A stretch of DNA of 64,000 nt from Clostridium sp. OF09-36. GTDB taxonomy: Bacteria; Bacillota; Clostridia; Lachnospirales; Lachnospiraceae. Made by a program: the position numbers and the translations under genes. A model generated the notes under the pieces. The model was given only the letters and a program-made list of their open reading frames with translations, was not told the DNA's origin and searched no databases. This document shows, piece after piece, positions 48,702 to 58,581 of the stretch (positions within the stretch are counted from its first letter, which is position 1; each line of letters begins with the position of its first letter). The stretch lies in the NCBI RefSeq assembly GCF_003481985.1, contig NZ_QUMD01000006.1, forward strand, positions 62,001 through 126,000, given 5' to 3'.

Positions 48702-49733
48702 TTGAAGCAGAAAATCGGTTTTTTAGTATTGAAATTAGGTGAAAAAGAAGAAGGACGCTATTTATATCCAACGGTATTATATCATTTAGCACTTCGTTCC
48801 AGGATCAAAAGAGAATTAGAAACAGGAAAGGTGCTGCGGTGCTGCTGCAGAGAGGATGAGGCGGAAGTGACTATCAATGAAAATTTGGAACTTCAGTTTT
48901 TACGTGGCAGACATGCAGCAGCATGCGTAGAATACGTTCAGCAGCTTGCTAAGTATTCGGAAGCCGCCGGTATCATTCCGTTCATCTATGGGCATGGATT
49001 TTCCATTCCGGTTGCCTTTAAGTGCAAAAAAGGGGCCAGAAAGGAAACCGGCATATACTCTGGAGAAGTGCTTGACCTGTACAAGTGGAAGCGATTTGAT
49101 CTAACAATCCTAAATGCGGTCATTGCGGCCAGAGCATTTGAAATGTGTGCACAGACAGTGCAAATGACGGCGGATGCTGTGCTTTCCCAGATGGAGTATG
49201 AATATGGCTTATATCAGTATGAGGACCCAGATGGTGCGCTGATCTCAATCAACAGTTCACTTGTACTTACCCGTAGGACAAAGATTGGAGAAACGGCATT
49301 CTTTTGTGGAAAGGTGCGTAAAATCAGCGCTCAGTATGGTGCTCAGATATATTTGATTTGTGAGAATGATTATGGAAATTTTAATATTTCGCTTCCTCGC
49401 GTGAAGTGGGAGAAAATTTCTTCTGCCGTATACCGTAGTGACCGTATGGCCTGTTGCATTACCGGGTTTGTTCAGGTGAAAGAAATTATTCCATATAAGA
49501 AGAGACATTATGACAAAATTACAAAGACCTCAACTGCAGGAAAGCAGGATGCAAAACGTGTCCTCGAATTTGCAAGCTTCACCTTGTTTTATCTGAATGA
49601 ATATGGTCTGATTGGTGGAAAAGAGGAGGAACTGGCAGAGGTGAGTGAACTGATGCGGCAGGGGAAGCATGTGATCAAGCCATATTACCCGGTACCAGGA
49701 TGTGACAAAATTCCAAAGTATTATGTGTTTTAG
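48702..49733 (+). CDS. hypothetical protein of the adhesin island
   Basis: This 343-residue soluble protein starts at TTG 48702 behind a strong AAGGAGG. The same frame is open back to 48507, so a longer product starting at ATG 48570 and overlapping the upstream gene cannot be excluded; that extension contains CVWCHSH. The body has RCCCREDEAEVTI and a region resembling an OB-like strand pattern (SRTKIGETAFFCGKVRKI style). I see no catalytic motif. It is cytoplasmic by composition and conserved in orientation with the following genes. Confidence 0.55.
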   Translation: MKQKIGFLVLKLGEKEEGRYLYPTVLYHLALRSRIKRELETGKVLRCCCREDEAEVTINENLELQFLRGRHAAACVEYVQQLAKYSEAAGIIPFIYGHGFSIPVAFKCKKGARKETGIYSGEVLDLYKWKRFDLTILNAVIAARAFEMCAQTVQMTADAVLSQMEYEYGLYQYEDPDGALISINSSLVLTRRTKIGETAFFCGKVRKISAQYGAQIYLICENDYGNFNISLPRVKWEKISSAVYRSDRMACCITGFVQVKEIIPYKKRHYDKITKTSTAGKQDAKRVLEFASFTLFYLNEYGLIGGKEEELAEVSELMRQGKHVIKPYYPVPGCDKIPKYYVF

Positions 49734-49755
49734 AATGCAGCAGAAAGGTAAATAA

Positions 49756-52113
49756 ATGCACTATATCAAAGGATGCCCATGCCTGTTTAAGGTGGCGTGG
49801 ATAGCAGATCAGGCACTAAAAAATATCTATGTAATTCAGAAATGCGCTTCATGTGGATACACGAAGGAGCAGTGTGATTATGTGTTTGAAGAATTAAAGA
49901 GCATGAAAATAGTAGACACAAAGCCTGAATCAGCCTACATTTCCGATTTATACCAGACATATGGGGAACTGTCATTTCATTGCGAAGAAGTGGATACAAA
50001 CTTTCACTTTGAACCGGAATGTCAGAAAGTAGATTTTTGCAAAATATGTGAATTCTCGAAAGATTTTTGTAATTGTCAGCTTAACGCGGAACTGCAGGTG
50101 CTGCGTTATATGTTTCATAATCCGACTGTTTCAATGATACGGAAAAATGTATTTCACATGCAGGTTTGCATCATTTTAGAACAGATGGGGCACATAAGAG
50201 GGTATGTATTACCGGTTGGAGAACAATTATATAAAGCGTTCAAAGATGCCAGGAAGCGTACCTCTGCTTCATTCCTATATGACAAAGAAAAGTTGCTGGA
50301 TCATATATTAAATGGAAATCGGGGAATACTGTCAGAGCAACATGCCTTGGCAGCCAGGAAAATTCTGCGGAGTTACTGGATGCCATTTTAATAGAGAATG
50401 AGGTGTGTTCGGCAAAAAGGTATGAGGATTGTCTGAAGAAACTTCGTGCTGCACCTGCTTACCAGGGACGCGAGCGACAGCAGTTCTTTGAAGATATCTG
50501 TATATATGATGAAATTCCTTATCTGTTTTTTGCGTTAGTAGCGGTAGAATTTGGTCAGAAAGATGATAAACAGATATGTCTTGAAGAAGCACAATCCGCT
50601 CATAAAAAGAAAATATTGGTTCCTACATACAGCGACAGGCCGGCTTTATCACTGGAGGAACTGATGAGTCAGGCGAGCATGAGTGCAGGTTTTTTAGGGC
50701 ATGAAGCGAAGAAAGAAGAGAAAACTTCGGGACTGAATTGCCTGGAAAATTCCAGTAAGCCCGTTCCAGACACTCAAAAAAATAATCATAAATTGCCGTT
50801 GGATTCGATAAAAAATGATCCACAGGCACATATGGAAATCCGAGAAAAGCGGGCATTGCCCGGCGAAAAAGTTCCATTCCTGTTACTGAAAACAGCAGAA
50901 AATGTGCCGAAAAATGTAGAGTATATGCTTGATTTTTTACCAGGTTCTGACCGTATAAGTCAGACATCAGAGAGTGGGACAGAAGCAGGATCGGATAAAA
51001 ATACAGCACAAAATGAGGAATCTCAAAAGGTTTCAATGGCATTTATGACAGATGAAGGCGCGCTGATTGTGGAAGACGGGGATGTGATAGACATACACAG
51101 CGAGGACTTTTTGCCGTTTTGCGCCGTAGTATCTTTGGAAGAATGGCTGACTATAGATTATGCGAAACGCTGGAAGCAGGAAGGGCTATTCATAACGGTT
51201 GCGTCACGAAGATGTGCCTATTTTCTGAACAAAAAGATGATCAAACCACTTGTGTTCGAGTATCTATTTCATGTGATCCGGCGGCCAATTTATACATATT
51301 CAGTGTATCTTGTGTGGCGTATCCTTCTATGAATGATCTTGGAAATATCCGTCCAAAAGCAAAAATTTATTCATTGTCGTCTCTTTATAATGCTGTTCAG
51401 GGGACAGACCAGTTGCAGCCAATGGCAGATATAGTGAAAGAAACTGTTCCCGATAACAGTAATGTGTATTCCGTGACAGCACTATATAAGCGTTATGTGA
51501 CAAGCAAAGAACCTTTGCTGTTATCGGAAGATATAAGAAAGCTGTACCGACATTATGTGAATGTAGAATATGCTTTTGGCACATCACGCGAGTGTCACAA
51601 TGGAGATTTTTTGTGCCGGAAGACATTCCTGTCATGCGAGTTTTCGCCATTTGATTTGAATGAAAAGAAGAAGGATCAGATCTTTATGTGTTACGAAATT
51701 TCTCCGGATTTGATTCCACAAAATGCACCGTCAGATCTACTTCTGGCAACGAGATATACCATTGTGCAGGCCTTAACAGAACCGATTTTTATACGTTCTA
51801 ATGCAATGTTGGTGGCGCTGGACGCAAGCAGTTTTTCGTTGATAGTAGATACCAGAAACCGTCATATCATTGATGAAATGGATCAGATATTAATGAGCCG
51901 GTATGCGCATTTGCTGTCTGAAAGCGGGTGCAGGATGCCAGTGATAAAACGATACTGGATTTGAAAGATATGGGGCGGATTTTGTGCCATGTGCGTGGCA
52001 TAACCCAGGTGAGAAACGCAGCGGCCCGTGCATGGCATAACTATGTTGTGCCATGTACAACAGAAGAAACTGCGCCATGCACATGGAGCTTATACAGTAA
52101 GAAAAACCTATAG
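49756..52113 (+). CDS. large Cys-containing hypothetical protein (three frame breaks)
   Basis: Restoring one A at 50359-50362, one base between about 51200 and 51290, and one G at 51926-51928 gives a single protein of about 786 residues. Total length then divides exactly by three. The N-terminus holds CxxC pairs (KCASCGYTKEQC, FCKICEFSKDFCNC) that suggest zinc binding. The middle is acidic and probably disordered (about 300-400). The last segment (QDASDKTILDLKDMGRIL) is the least certain. As sequenced it appears as frames 49756-50391, 50403-51332, 51119-51964 and 51928-52113. No family recognised. Confidence 0.55.
52028..52058. repeat. 31-bp near-perfect palindrome with GTGCCATG repeats
   Basis: A 31-bp palindrome with four mismatched pairs carries CATGGCA and TGCCATG arms. 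Related GTGCCATG/CGTGGCA arms occur just before (51984-52002) and after (52072-52086). It lies in what may be the end of the preceding gene and 200 bp before the replication-relaxation-like gene, so it could be that protein's binding site or a transfer origin. Confidence 0.5.
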
Positions 52114-52254
52114 AATGCCTGAAATAATGTTTTTGAACCCATAAAAAGGCATACATAAAAAGGATATTTTTAGAGCTGAAAAACCCAGAAGCCAGGCACC
52201 ATGAAATATGTATGAGAAAAAATTAGAAATAAATGAGAGTAGATGAGGTGGTAC
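52114..52254. other. intergenic leader before the replication-relaxation-like gene
   Basis: This AT-rich spacer has no open frame worth reporting. It includes the ribosome site GAGGTGG of the next gene and probably its promoter. Confidence 0.4.
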
Positions 52255-53753
52255 ATGTTACATCTTCGAATGATTTACGATGAGATTTTAAAAAATAGTG
52301 TATTTGCAAGTTCCAGGCCCGGCCGAACAGATGCAAGGGTGATTTTAATTCTGGCCCTGCTCTTAAAATATAAGCGCCTCAGGCGGGAGATGATCCTATT
52401 CCTGATTCAGCATATTGATCCGTGTATCCAGGAAGCTGGAAGCATGGGGCAGCGGACGGTCAAAACATGTATTGAACGGGGCTGGATAAAAATGCAGGAA
52501 CAAGGAGGAGCGCGGGAGAAAGGACTGTATTCCATTACCCAGGCTGGGAAGAAGCACCTTTACGAATTGATAAACGAATATTTCCATGGAGATCAAAATA
52601 TGGTTTCGGTCCTGGATGCATATGTTACAGGCAGGACAAATATGGAATTATCCCAGCATAAGGAAGCAGAAATCGCAGCGGCGCTGAAAATGGTACTCTC
52701 TGATTATAGAGAGAAATGGATGCAGCTGGAGTTTGAAGTTCCGTATTCAGTTGAAACGATGCGGGAGTATGGCGGCCAGGCGAAGAAGCGTGGAGATGTC
52801 TTTGCAGATCTAAAATTGTCATACCGATGCACGGATCACTTAGAAGAACGTCCACTTTGTATAGAGATTGATATGGGAACAGAGCGGTAGGTACGCATGG
52901 GGGATTACTTTTTAAATGCAATGCGTATGCACAAGTAAACCGCCGGATGCGGCAAATCTCCCTGCATCAGGCAATTAATGTGATGTTTGTTTTCAGCAAT
53001 GATCCTGCGGATGATCTTCAGCAGACAGATCTTTTAAAATTTGAATCCATAAAACGTTATCAACAGCCGCTACTGCCATTTCTGTCCTTTATCTGCAGGC
53101 AACAGGATCCGGATGCTTCTGTAACTTTGGAAAAAATGGAACAGGCCCTGGTAAAGGTAAAAGAATGTGATGCGTTTGGCTATGAAAAGAAACAGTTTTA
53201 TCGGGATGCAGGATTCTTTTTGCATGTTTTAAAGGAGCAGTGCAGTAATCAGGAACAGGCCGGAGAGAAAGAAATCCTAGCTTGTATGACAGAAATATCG
53301 GATTTTTGCAGAAATGATTTGGAAACATCCAGAACAGAGTACAGCAGGCAGTATGCTCTGAAAAAGAGAATGGATCTGTTTGAACAGATCAGAAAGAATA
53401 ATTCTTATGCATTGGCGGGGCTGAGGAATGGAATGAGCCTTTGTTGTAATTCCCATCAGGATTTTGAAAAGGAAATTCCGTACTTATTCCCGGAGCTATA
53501 CTTCCGCGATCAGTTTGGCGTTCTTCTCTTTCATTTAGGGATTATCAAAGAAAGCATTAAAGTTTCATCCGTGTATGCCCTTCCACTGTTTGAAGAACAG
53601 GATCTTGACGGAATTGGCACGGTTTACCGATGTGTATTTATGGCTGGTGAGCTTACGGTCCTGATTGAAAATTTGAGTTCCGATATGGGCGGCCTTATCC
53701 GGGCAAGGGATTATGTACGGCTCCCGCCGGCGTCAGAGAGAATACCATTATGA
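52255..53753 (+). CDS. replication-relaxation family protein (frame break near 52886)
   Basis: The N-terminal winged-helix (RREMILFLIQHIDPCIQEAG, GQRTVKTCIERGWIKMQE, YSITQAGKKHL) is followed by CIEIDMGTER. Restoring one G at 52886-52887 continues it as VGTHGGLLFKCNAYAQ. The acidic-GTE box followed by a Lys and Tyr is the mark of the Replic_Relax family found on plasmids and conjugative elements. The restored length is about 499 residues. The ATG at 52255 follows GAGGTGG; another in frame lies at 52243. The second half (FCRNDLETSRTEYSRQYALK) is helical and unassigned. It overlaps the next gene by 4 bp. Confidence 0.65.
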
Positions 53754-54187
53754 TTATGCTGATGAATGACAGGGAGGAACTGGCTGACGGGAGCTATCTG
53801 AAAGAGGGAACTTTATATAACCAGTGGGGGAGTGAGGAGCATATCACGGATCAGGCAGCCATAGGTATGGCCTTACTTGCAAAAAAGGTGGCACCGGCAA
53901 TGACAGCATTCGGCACCGGGTATGCTTTTGAGTCGGTTCCCTTTCTGATGAATTCTACACAGGATTATATCATGCTTCATTATTCAGAATTTCTTCAGGC
54001 ACTTCAGAGACCGGTGCGACCCTGGATACGAATGGACCTGTATGTGAAGGAACAGAACAAGGTGCCATATATTCCATTCCTTATATACCGTACAGGAGAA
54101 CATCAGGAAGAGGAAACATACAAAGTTCCATTTCATAAAGAAAAGCAGTATACGCCGGTTGACTGGAGGAGGTTATGCAATGATTAG
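53750..54187 (+). CDS. hypothetical protein coupled to the replication-relaxation gene
   Basis: This 145-residue soluble protein starts in an ATGA overlap with the previous gene and ends 8 bp inside the sortase gene. It contains GTGYAFESVPFLMNSTQDYI and a Trp-rich stretch near WIRMDLYVKEQ. No motif or family recognised; the tight overlaps place it in one operon with sortase B. Confidence 0.6.
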   Translation: MIMLMNDREELADGSYLKEGTLYNQWGSEEHITDQAAIGMALLAKKVAPAMTAFGTGYAFESVPFLMNSTQDYIMLHYSEFLQALQRPVRPWIRMDLYVKEQNKVPYIPFLIYRTGEHQEEETYKVPFHKEKQYTPVDWRRLCND

Positions 54188-54923
54188 AAAGACTGTTGCC
54201 ATGTCGTTGATCCTGGCAGCAGGTATCTGTGCTTACCGGGGATCGTCTCCTTATATAGAGGCGCGCATGGAACAGGAGTATTTGAAACAGGCAGCATTTC
54301 CCGGAAATGAAGGAAAACTATCAGAAGAGGATGAGTGCAAGGGGAATGACCCAACCAGGGAAGAAACGGTGCCTTATACTTCACCGATTGATTTTGAAGC
54401 CTTAAAGAGTATTAACCCGGATATTGTTGGCTGGATACAGATCCCTGGAACAGTGATCGATTATCCCATCTGCTGGCGGGACGGTGATAACGAATACTAT
54501 ATGAAGCATTCGGCAGAAGGTGAGAGGCGGGCATTTGGTGCCATTATGCTAGATGGTGCCAATTCCTCTGCTGCAGAGGAGCATCTGGTTGTTCTATATG
54601 GGCACCATATGCGCAATGGGACGATGTTTAAAGATATCGTCAGGTATACGGATGCCGATTTTTTGAATGACCATAAATCACTCTCTTTATTTTTCCCAGA
54701 CAGGCAAGAGCGATACAGTGTGATCGGAACCATCGTTTGTTCAGCAAAAAATTTTGAACCATCGCAAATGGTGGAAGAGGAACTGCTTTTTAAAGAATGG
54801 TGCCGTAATTCATGGAAAGGATTGCCGGAAGAAGAAATTCAAAAGAAAATGCTTGCATTGGTGACCTGCAGTTACGGAAGCAGGGATGAAAGGACAATCT
54901 GCTTCGCGGTGGCCGAAAATTAA
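54180..54923 (+). CDS. srtB: class B sortase
   Basis: This 247-residue transpeptidase has an N-terminal membrane anchor (about 4-20) and a class B core: ILE/QIPGTVIDYPI-type start, EHLVVLYGHHM with the catalytic His (142), LALVTCSYG with Cys230 and Arg238 in SRDERT. The ATG at 54180 has GGAGGAGG upstream; earlier in-frame residues are not needed. It is the only sortase in the window and the probable anchor enzyme for the giant adhesin, whose C-terminal signal is the non-standard QPKAGD. The pairing is inferred. Confidence 0.92.
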   Translation: MIRKTVAMSLILAAGICAYRGSSPYIEARMEQEYLKQAAFPGNEGKLSEEDECKGNDPTREETVPYTSPIDFEALKSINPDIVGWIQIPGTVIDYPICWRDGDNEYYMKHSAEGERRAFGAIMLDGANSSAAEEHLVVLYGHHMRNGTMFKDIVRYTDADFLNDHKSLSLFFPDRQERYSVIGTIVCSAKNFEPSQMVEEELLFKEWCRNSWKGLPEEEIQKKMLALVTCSYGSRDERTICFAVAEN

Positions 54924-54968
54924 AGGACAGGAGGTGGTATTCCTGCGCATTAAAGGTAGGAGACGGTT

Positions 54969-57251
54969 ATGAAAAAACGGATATTCGGACGAATGATAAA
55001 AAAATTAAAGTGGCTTGTGATAATCAGTGTGATGCTTGTTGCATTAGGAACGGTTGGAATAGGTATTGCCTCGGTGTACCACATGAAATATGCACTTAAA
55101 AGTCTGTTTAATATGGAGTTCAACACGGGAAATGATTCCTGGGCTTATGGAGACATCTCTTCCTATAATAAGATCGGGGAACGGGCAGTTGCGATAGCGC
55201 GATCACGTTTGAACTGGTCTTACAGCCAGGCAAAGAGAACTCTGGAGGGATCCTGGGACTGTTCTTCCATGGTTGCACGTTGCTACCAGGAGGCCGGCTT
55301 TGACTTAAAGGCTATCATGGGAGCACAGTGGTGCATGACAACGGTTGGGTGGAAGGATTTTGCGACGAAGAACAAACAGTTTATAGAAGAAGCGGATCTT
55401 CAGCCCGGAGATGTGATCTGGTATGGGCGGCCATCTGGTAATCACATGATGATGTATGCGGGAAATGGACAGGTGATCCATGCAAAGGGGGAAAAATATG
55501 GCACGGTGTATGAACCATTGGCCAATACCGGCTACCGGTCGGCAAGGCAGGTATATTTTTTCCGGCCTTATCTAAATTTGCTTGATGAAAGTGCCGATGA
55601 TTCCTCGGATGATGCTTTTTTGGCGGATTCGTCCGGGTATGGGCCTGATAATGGGATCGTCATGCAGGTGCCGGGCGGGACGGTTTGGACCGGCTGGACG
55701 GTATTTGAGTCCGGAAGGGAACGGTTTAACCTGGCAGGAAGCGATGGCGGATATGCATATGGCTGCTACCAGTTCGATATCGGGTATTCCCTGGTGGATT
55801 TCCTGAAATTTTGCGTTTCCTATAATCAGGCGCACTATGGAGCGTTCCAGCAGTTTATTGATATGTCTTCCATTGAAAGTGGCTACCGAAAGGAGACGGA
55901 TACAAAGCCGAGTATGATAAACCCGCCGTTATATTCCAACCGTGCATCCCTGATTAATGCATGGCACGCCGCTTATATGAACTATCCGGATGAATTTGCA
56001 GGGCTGCAGAGCCGGACTGCCTACGAGGCTTATTATCTGCCGGCGCAGCGTGGAATGCTATCCAATTATGGCATCAATATAAAAGAATACAGCCCGGCCC
56101 TTCGGGGTACTATTTGGTCCCTGGCCATCCGAAACGGAGCAACCGTCAGTAAGGATAATACAAAGAATGGTTTACGGTCCGCAACGAGTACATATTCTCC
56201 AGGGATTGATGAGCGGGAATGGCTTAGCAAAATATATGAGGCAGAGGCGAGGCGGCACCCTTCCCAGAGAAACCGCTGGGAAACGGAGCAGCTGGCGGCC
56301 TGCTTTGCATTTATGAATGGGGCCACACATCTGGGCGGCCTGGATGGAAACTATGACGGTGCATTTATTGGTTCACTTAATACGAGTGCGGCAGCAGGCG
56401 GTGTTTCCAATGCCATGATGTTGAATGCCATCAAAAACGATGTGGTTTTGACCGAGAGCGATTACCGGATTTTAAAGATAGACCGGGATACGCTTCTGTA
56501 CCTGCTGCAGAAAGCATATGACTATGAGACCCAGTATATGTTGCAACGCTCTATCACCGTATACGGATTACGGGAGTACCAGATCGAGCATGAAGATGAA
56601 GAAGGAAGTTGGTATGAAGATGCTGAGGAATATGTGAGTAAGCAGATACTGGTCAGCAACGAAGATACGGAGTGTATGCTCCGGCTGGACTGGCAGATGC
56701 TCTATATGTATTCCATTCTGGCATCCATGGGAAGAGAAGACCGCAGGGAAACAGAGGGAGTATGGGACTGGGAGATCACGGTAAAAGATGTGGATGCGGC
56801 ATTTGATCAGATCGCGATGAAATATGATTATGCTTTTAATGTGATGACAGACGAAAAATCCGATTATGATTTTGCAACTTGCCAGAGCCTGCCGCATAAG
56901 ACCGAAATTTACGGAGACCCGGACACAACCAGTGGAAGATATACCTGGTATTATCCGAACAGCCTGCTTCGCAGCGTTTCTTCCGGCTATTCTGACCTGG
57001 CATATACTTATTCAGGAGGTGAGATAAACGGGATCGCTGAAACCTATCAGAACGAACGCTATGAGGGGATACCGGCTGCACTCACGCGGTATTATAATTT
57101 TGACCGGTTTCATACACTGGCAAAGTATATGCCGGGTGGAACTGAAGCACTGAGCCGTTATGAGGCGTATAATCAAAGGGCAGTAATGGGAAATCCTATT
57201 ATTTATAGCGGGAATTTTGAGCTGAGCATAGGTGATTGGGAATTGCCGTAA
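54969..57251 (+). CDS. membrane-anchored NlpC/P60 peptidoglycan hydrolase, 760 residues
   Basis: A membrane helix (about 13-36) is followed by an NlpC/P60 domain with Cys98 in GSWDCSSMVARC, His159 in SGNHMMMYAGNG and His171 in QVIHAKG. A second domain from about 225 (GGYAYGCYQFDIGYSLVDFL, ALRGTIWSLAIRNGA) resembles lysozyme-like modules of conjugation and phage hydrolases. The C-terminal third is unassigned. The start is ATG behind GGTAGGAGACGGTT. Two-domain wall hydrolases usually open a path through the wall for a secretion or transfer apparatus; here it may serve adhesin display. Last gene of the island. Confidence 0.8.
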   Translation: MKKRIFGRMIKKLKWLVIISVMLVALGTVGIGIASVYHMKYALKSLFNMEFNTGNDSWAYGDISSYNKIGERAVAIARSRLNWSYSQAKRTLEGSWDCSSMVARCYQEAGFDLKAIMGAQWCMTTVGWKDFATKNKQFIEEADLQPGDVIWYGRPSGNHMMMYAGNGQVIHAKGEKYGTVYEPLANTGYRSARQVYFFRPYLNLLDESADDSSDDAFLADSSGYGPDNGIVMQVPGGTVWTGWTVFESGRERFNLAGSDGGYAYGCYQFDIGYSLVDFLKFCVSYNQAHYGAFQQFIDMSSIESGYRKETDTKPSMINPPLYSNRASLINAWHAAYMNYPDEFAGLQSRTAYEAYYLPAQRGMLSNYGINIKEYSPALRGTIWSLAIRNGATVSKDNTKNGLRSATSTYSPGIDEREWLSKIYEAEARRHPSQRNRWETEQLAACFAFMNGATHLGGLDGNYDGAFIGSLNTSAAAGGVSNAMMLNAIKNDVVLTESDYRILKIDRDTLLYLLQKAYDYETQYMLQRSITVYGLREYQIEHEDEEGSWYEDAEEYVSKQILVSNEDTECMLRLDWQMLYMYSILASMGREDRRETEGVWDWEITVKDVDAAFDQIAMKYDYAFNVMTDEKSDYDFATCQSLPHKTEIYGDPDTTSGRYTWYYPNSLLRSVSSGYSDLAYTYSGGEINGIAETYQNERYEGIPAALTRYYNFDRFHTLAKYMPGGTEALSRYEAYNQRAVMGNPIIYSGNFELSIGDWELP

Positions 57252-57304
57252 TAATAAATTTAGGGTCTTGTAAATATTCTTAAACATTCATGAAAGCCAT
57301 GCTT

Positions 57305-57337
57305 TTTATGACATTATTAATGAGTATATGATATAAT
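57305..57337 (+). promoter_or_regulatory. promoter upstream of the small hydrophobic peptide
   Basis: An ATGACA/TGACAT -35-like sequence (57308-57314) and TATAAT (57332-57337) with 17-18 bp spacing lie about 107 bp before the peptide start. The -35 region contains TTTATGACATTATT (57305-57318), identical to a 14-mer in both 84-bp repeats at 20 kb. Confidence 0.55.
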
Positions 57338-57443
57338 TGTTGTATAAAAAGAATTTGTCATTTATGTAGTAATGCAATCATTGAGACAGGCTATTTAACG
57401 AAAGAGATACTCGGAAATTATAAAAACAGGAGAGGTGATAAGA

Positions 57444-57569
57444 ATGACATCAGGTTTTATATTGACTTATCTTGGTGGAGTAATTATTCAAGCTATTGCA
57501 AATGTCTTTGTATACACCCCCGCAATCATTATTGCATTATACATATATGAGCGATTTATAAAAAAGTAA
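57444..57569 (+). CDS. 41-residue hydrophobic peptide, type I toxin-like
   Basis: The start is ATG behind AGAGGTGATAAGA. The product has one long hydrophobic segment (about 4-35, LGGVIIQAIANVFVYTPAII) and a short basic end (ERFIKK). Size, single membrane helix and Lys-rich tail resemble type I toxin peptides and small membrane peptides. An antisense antitoxin RNA would be expected opposite the gene or its 100-base leader, but none can be proven from sequence. It lies just right of the adhesin island. Confidence 0.6.
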   Translation: MTSGFILTYLGGVIIQAIANVFVYTPAIIIALYIYERFIKK

Positions 57570-57608
57570 TGGTAAGGGAGATCTGCAATCATTAAAATTC
57601 TGATAGCC

Positions 57609-57713
57609 ATGACAGTTATGTTTGCGCTGCTGATCTTTCCTGGAGCAGGACTGATAGAGGGGATGAACTGTGCTTATTTTAGAAGAAACCAGGTCATTAA
57701 AGGAAGATTTTGA
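57609..57713 (+). CDS. possible second small hydrophobic peptide
   Basis: A 34-residue frame begins MTVMFALLIFPGAGLIEGMN and has one hydrophobic stretch. The frame is open upstream to about 57587, where a GGGAG site precedes an ATC codon, so the true start is unclear. It may be a degraded relative of the preceding peptide. Low certainty. Confidence 0.3.
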   Translation: MTVMFALLIFPGAGLIEGMNCAYFRRNQVIKGRF

Positions 57714-57768
57714 TCGTATATCAAATAATAAGAGCAGAAATCATATAAAGCAAAAAAGAGGAAATTAC

Positions 57769-58545
57769 ATGAACAGACCGGCAATCATCTTTTTTGATAT
57801 AGACGGCACGCTTCTGGATTTTGGGAAAAAAGATCTTTCACCGAAAACCCGTGAAGCTTTGTTGAAACTAAGGGCAAACGGCATCCGTATCTGCATCGCC
57901 ACAGGAAGATCTCCTCTTGCAGTGCCAAAGTTTGAGGGTGTAGAATTTGATGCATACCTGACCTATAACGGATGTTACTGCTATGAGGGCAGCAAAACGA
58001 TTTACAGCAATCCAATGTCTCTGGAAGATGTTCAGACAATCATACAGAATGCGGCTTCCATGGAGCGGGCGTTGTCGGTGGCAACAAAGGACAGGCTCAT
58101 TTCCAATGGAACGGATCCAGATCTGGAGGAGTACTATGCGTTTGGAAACCAGAAGGTCACGATTTCAGATGAGTTTGATGAAGTCTCCAGAGGAGAGGTC
58201 TATCAGCTTTTAATGGCCTGTCGCAAGGAAGAATATGCGCAGGTGCTGCAGAATACCCAAGAAGCTAAGATTACGTCCTGGTGGGATCGCGCGGTGGATA
58301 TCATCCCGGCAGGCGGAGGAAAAGGAACCGGCATTTCGAAGATGCTGGAGTATTATGGCATTGACCGGTCACAGGCCATGGCTTTTGGGGATGGAAACAA
58401 CGACATTGAAATGTTCCAGGCGGTAGATATGGGCGTTGCCATGGAGAATGCATCCGATGACCTGAAAGCAGTGGCAGCAGATACCTGTGACCATGTGGCT
58501 GAAGACGGAGTGTACCGCTATTGTGTGAAACATAGTCTGATTTGA
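57769..58545 (+). CDS. Cof-type HAD-superfamily phosphatase
   Basis: This 258-residue hydrolase has motif I IIFFDIDGTLLDFG, motif II CIATGRSP, and motif IV MAFGDGNNDIEMF. Preceding it is a Lys/Gly-rich segment (IIPAGGGKGTGISKML) typical of Cof-type sugar-phosphate phosphatases with a C2 cap. The ATG at 57769 follows AAAGAGGAAATTAC; the frame is open upstream without a better site. It is a cytoplasmic house-keeping enzyme; the exact substrate is unknown. Confidence 0.92.
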   Translation: MNRPAIIFFDIDGTLLDFGKKDLSPKTREALLKLRANGIRICIATGRSPLAVPKFEGVEFDAYLTYNGCYCYEGSKTIYSNPMSLEDVQTIIQNAASMERALSVATKDRLISNGTDPDLEEYYAFGNQKVTISDEFDEVSRGEVYQLLMACRKEEYAQVLQNTQEAKITSWWDRAVDIIPAGGGKGTGISKMLEYYGIDRSQAMAFGDGNNDIEMFQAVDMGVAMENASDDLKAVAADTCDHVAEDGVYRYCVKHSLI

Positions 58546-58581
58546 TAATATATGATTTTGACAGCATCGTAGAGGAAAAGA

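Noticed and set aside
18803..57251. Integrative conjugative element with its own transfer machinery
   Set aside because: No VirB4, VirD4 coupling protein, or relaxase-type HUH motif was found in the region; only replication-relaxation-like and wall-hydrolase genes are present.
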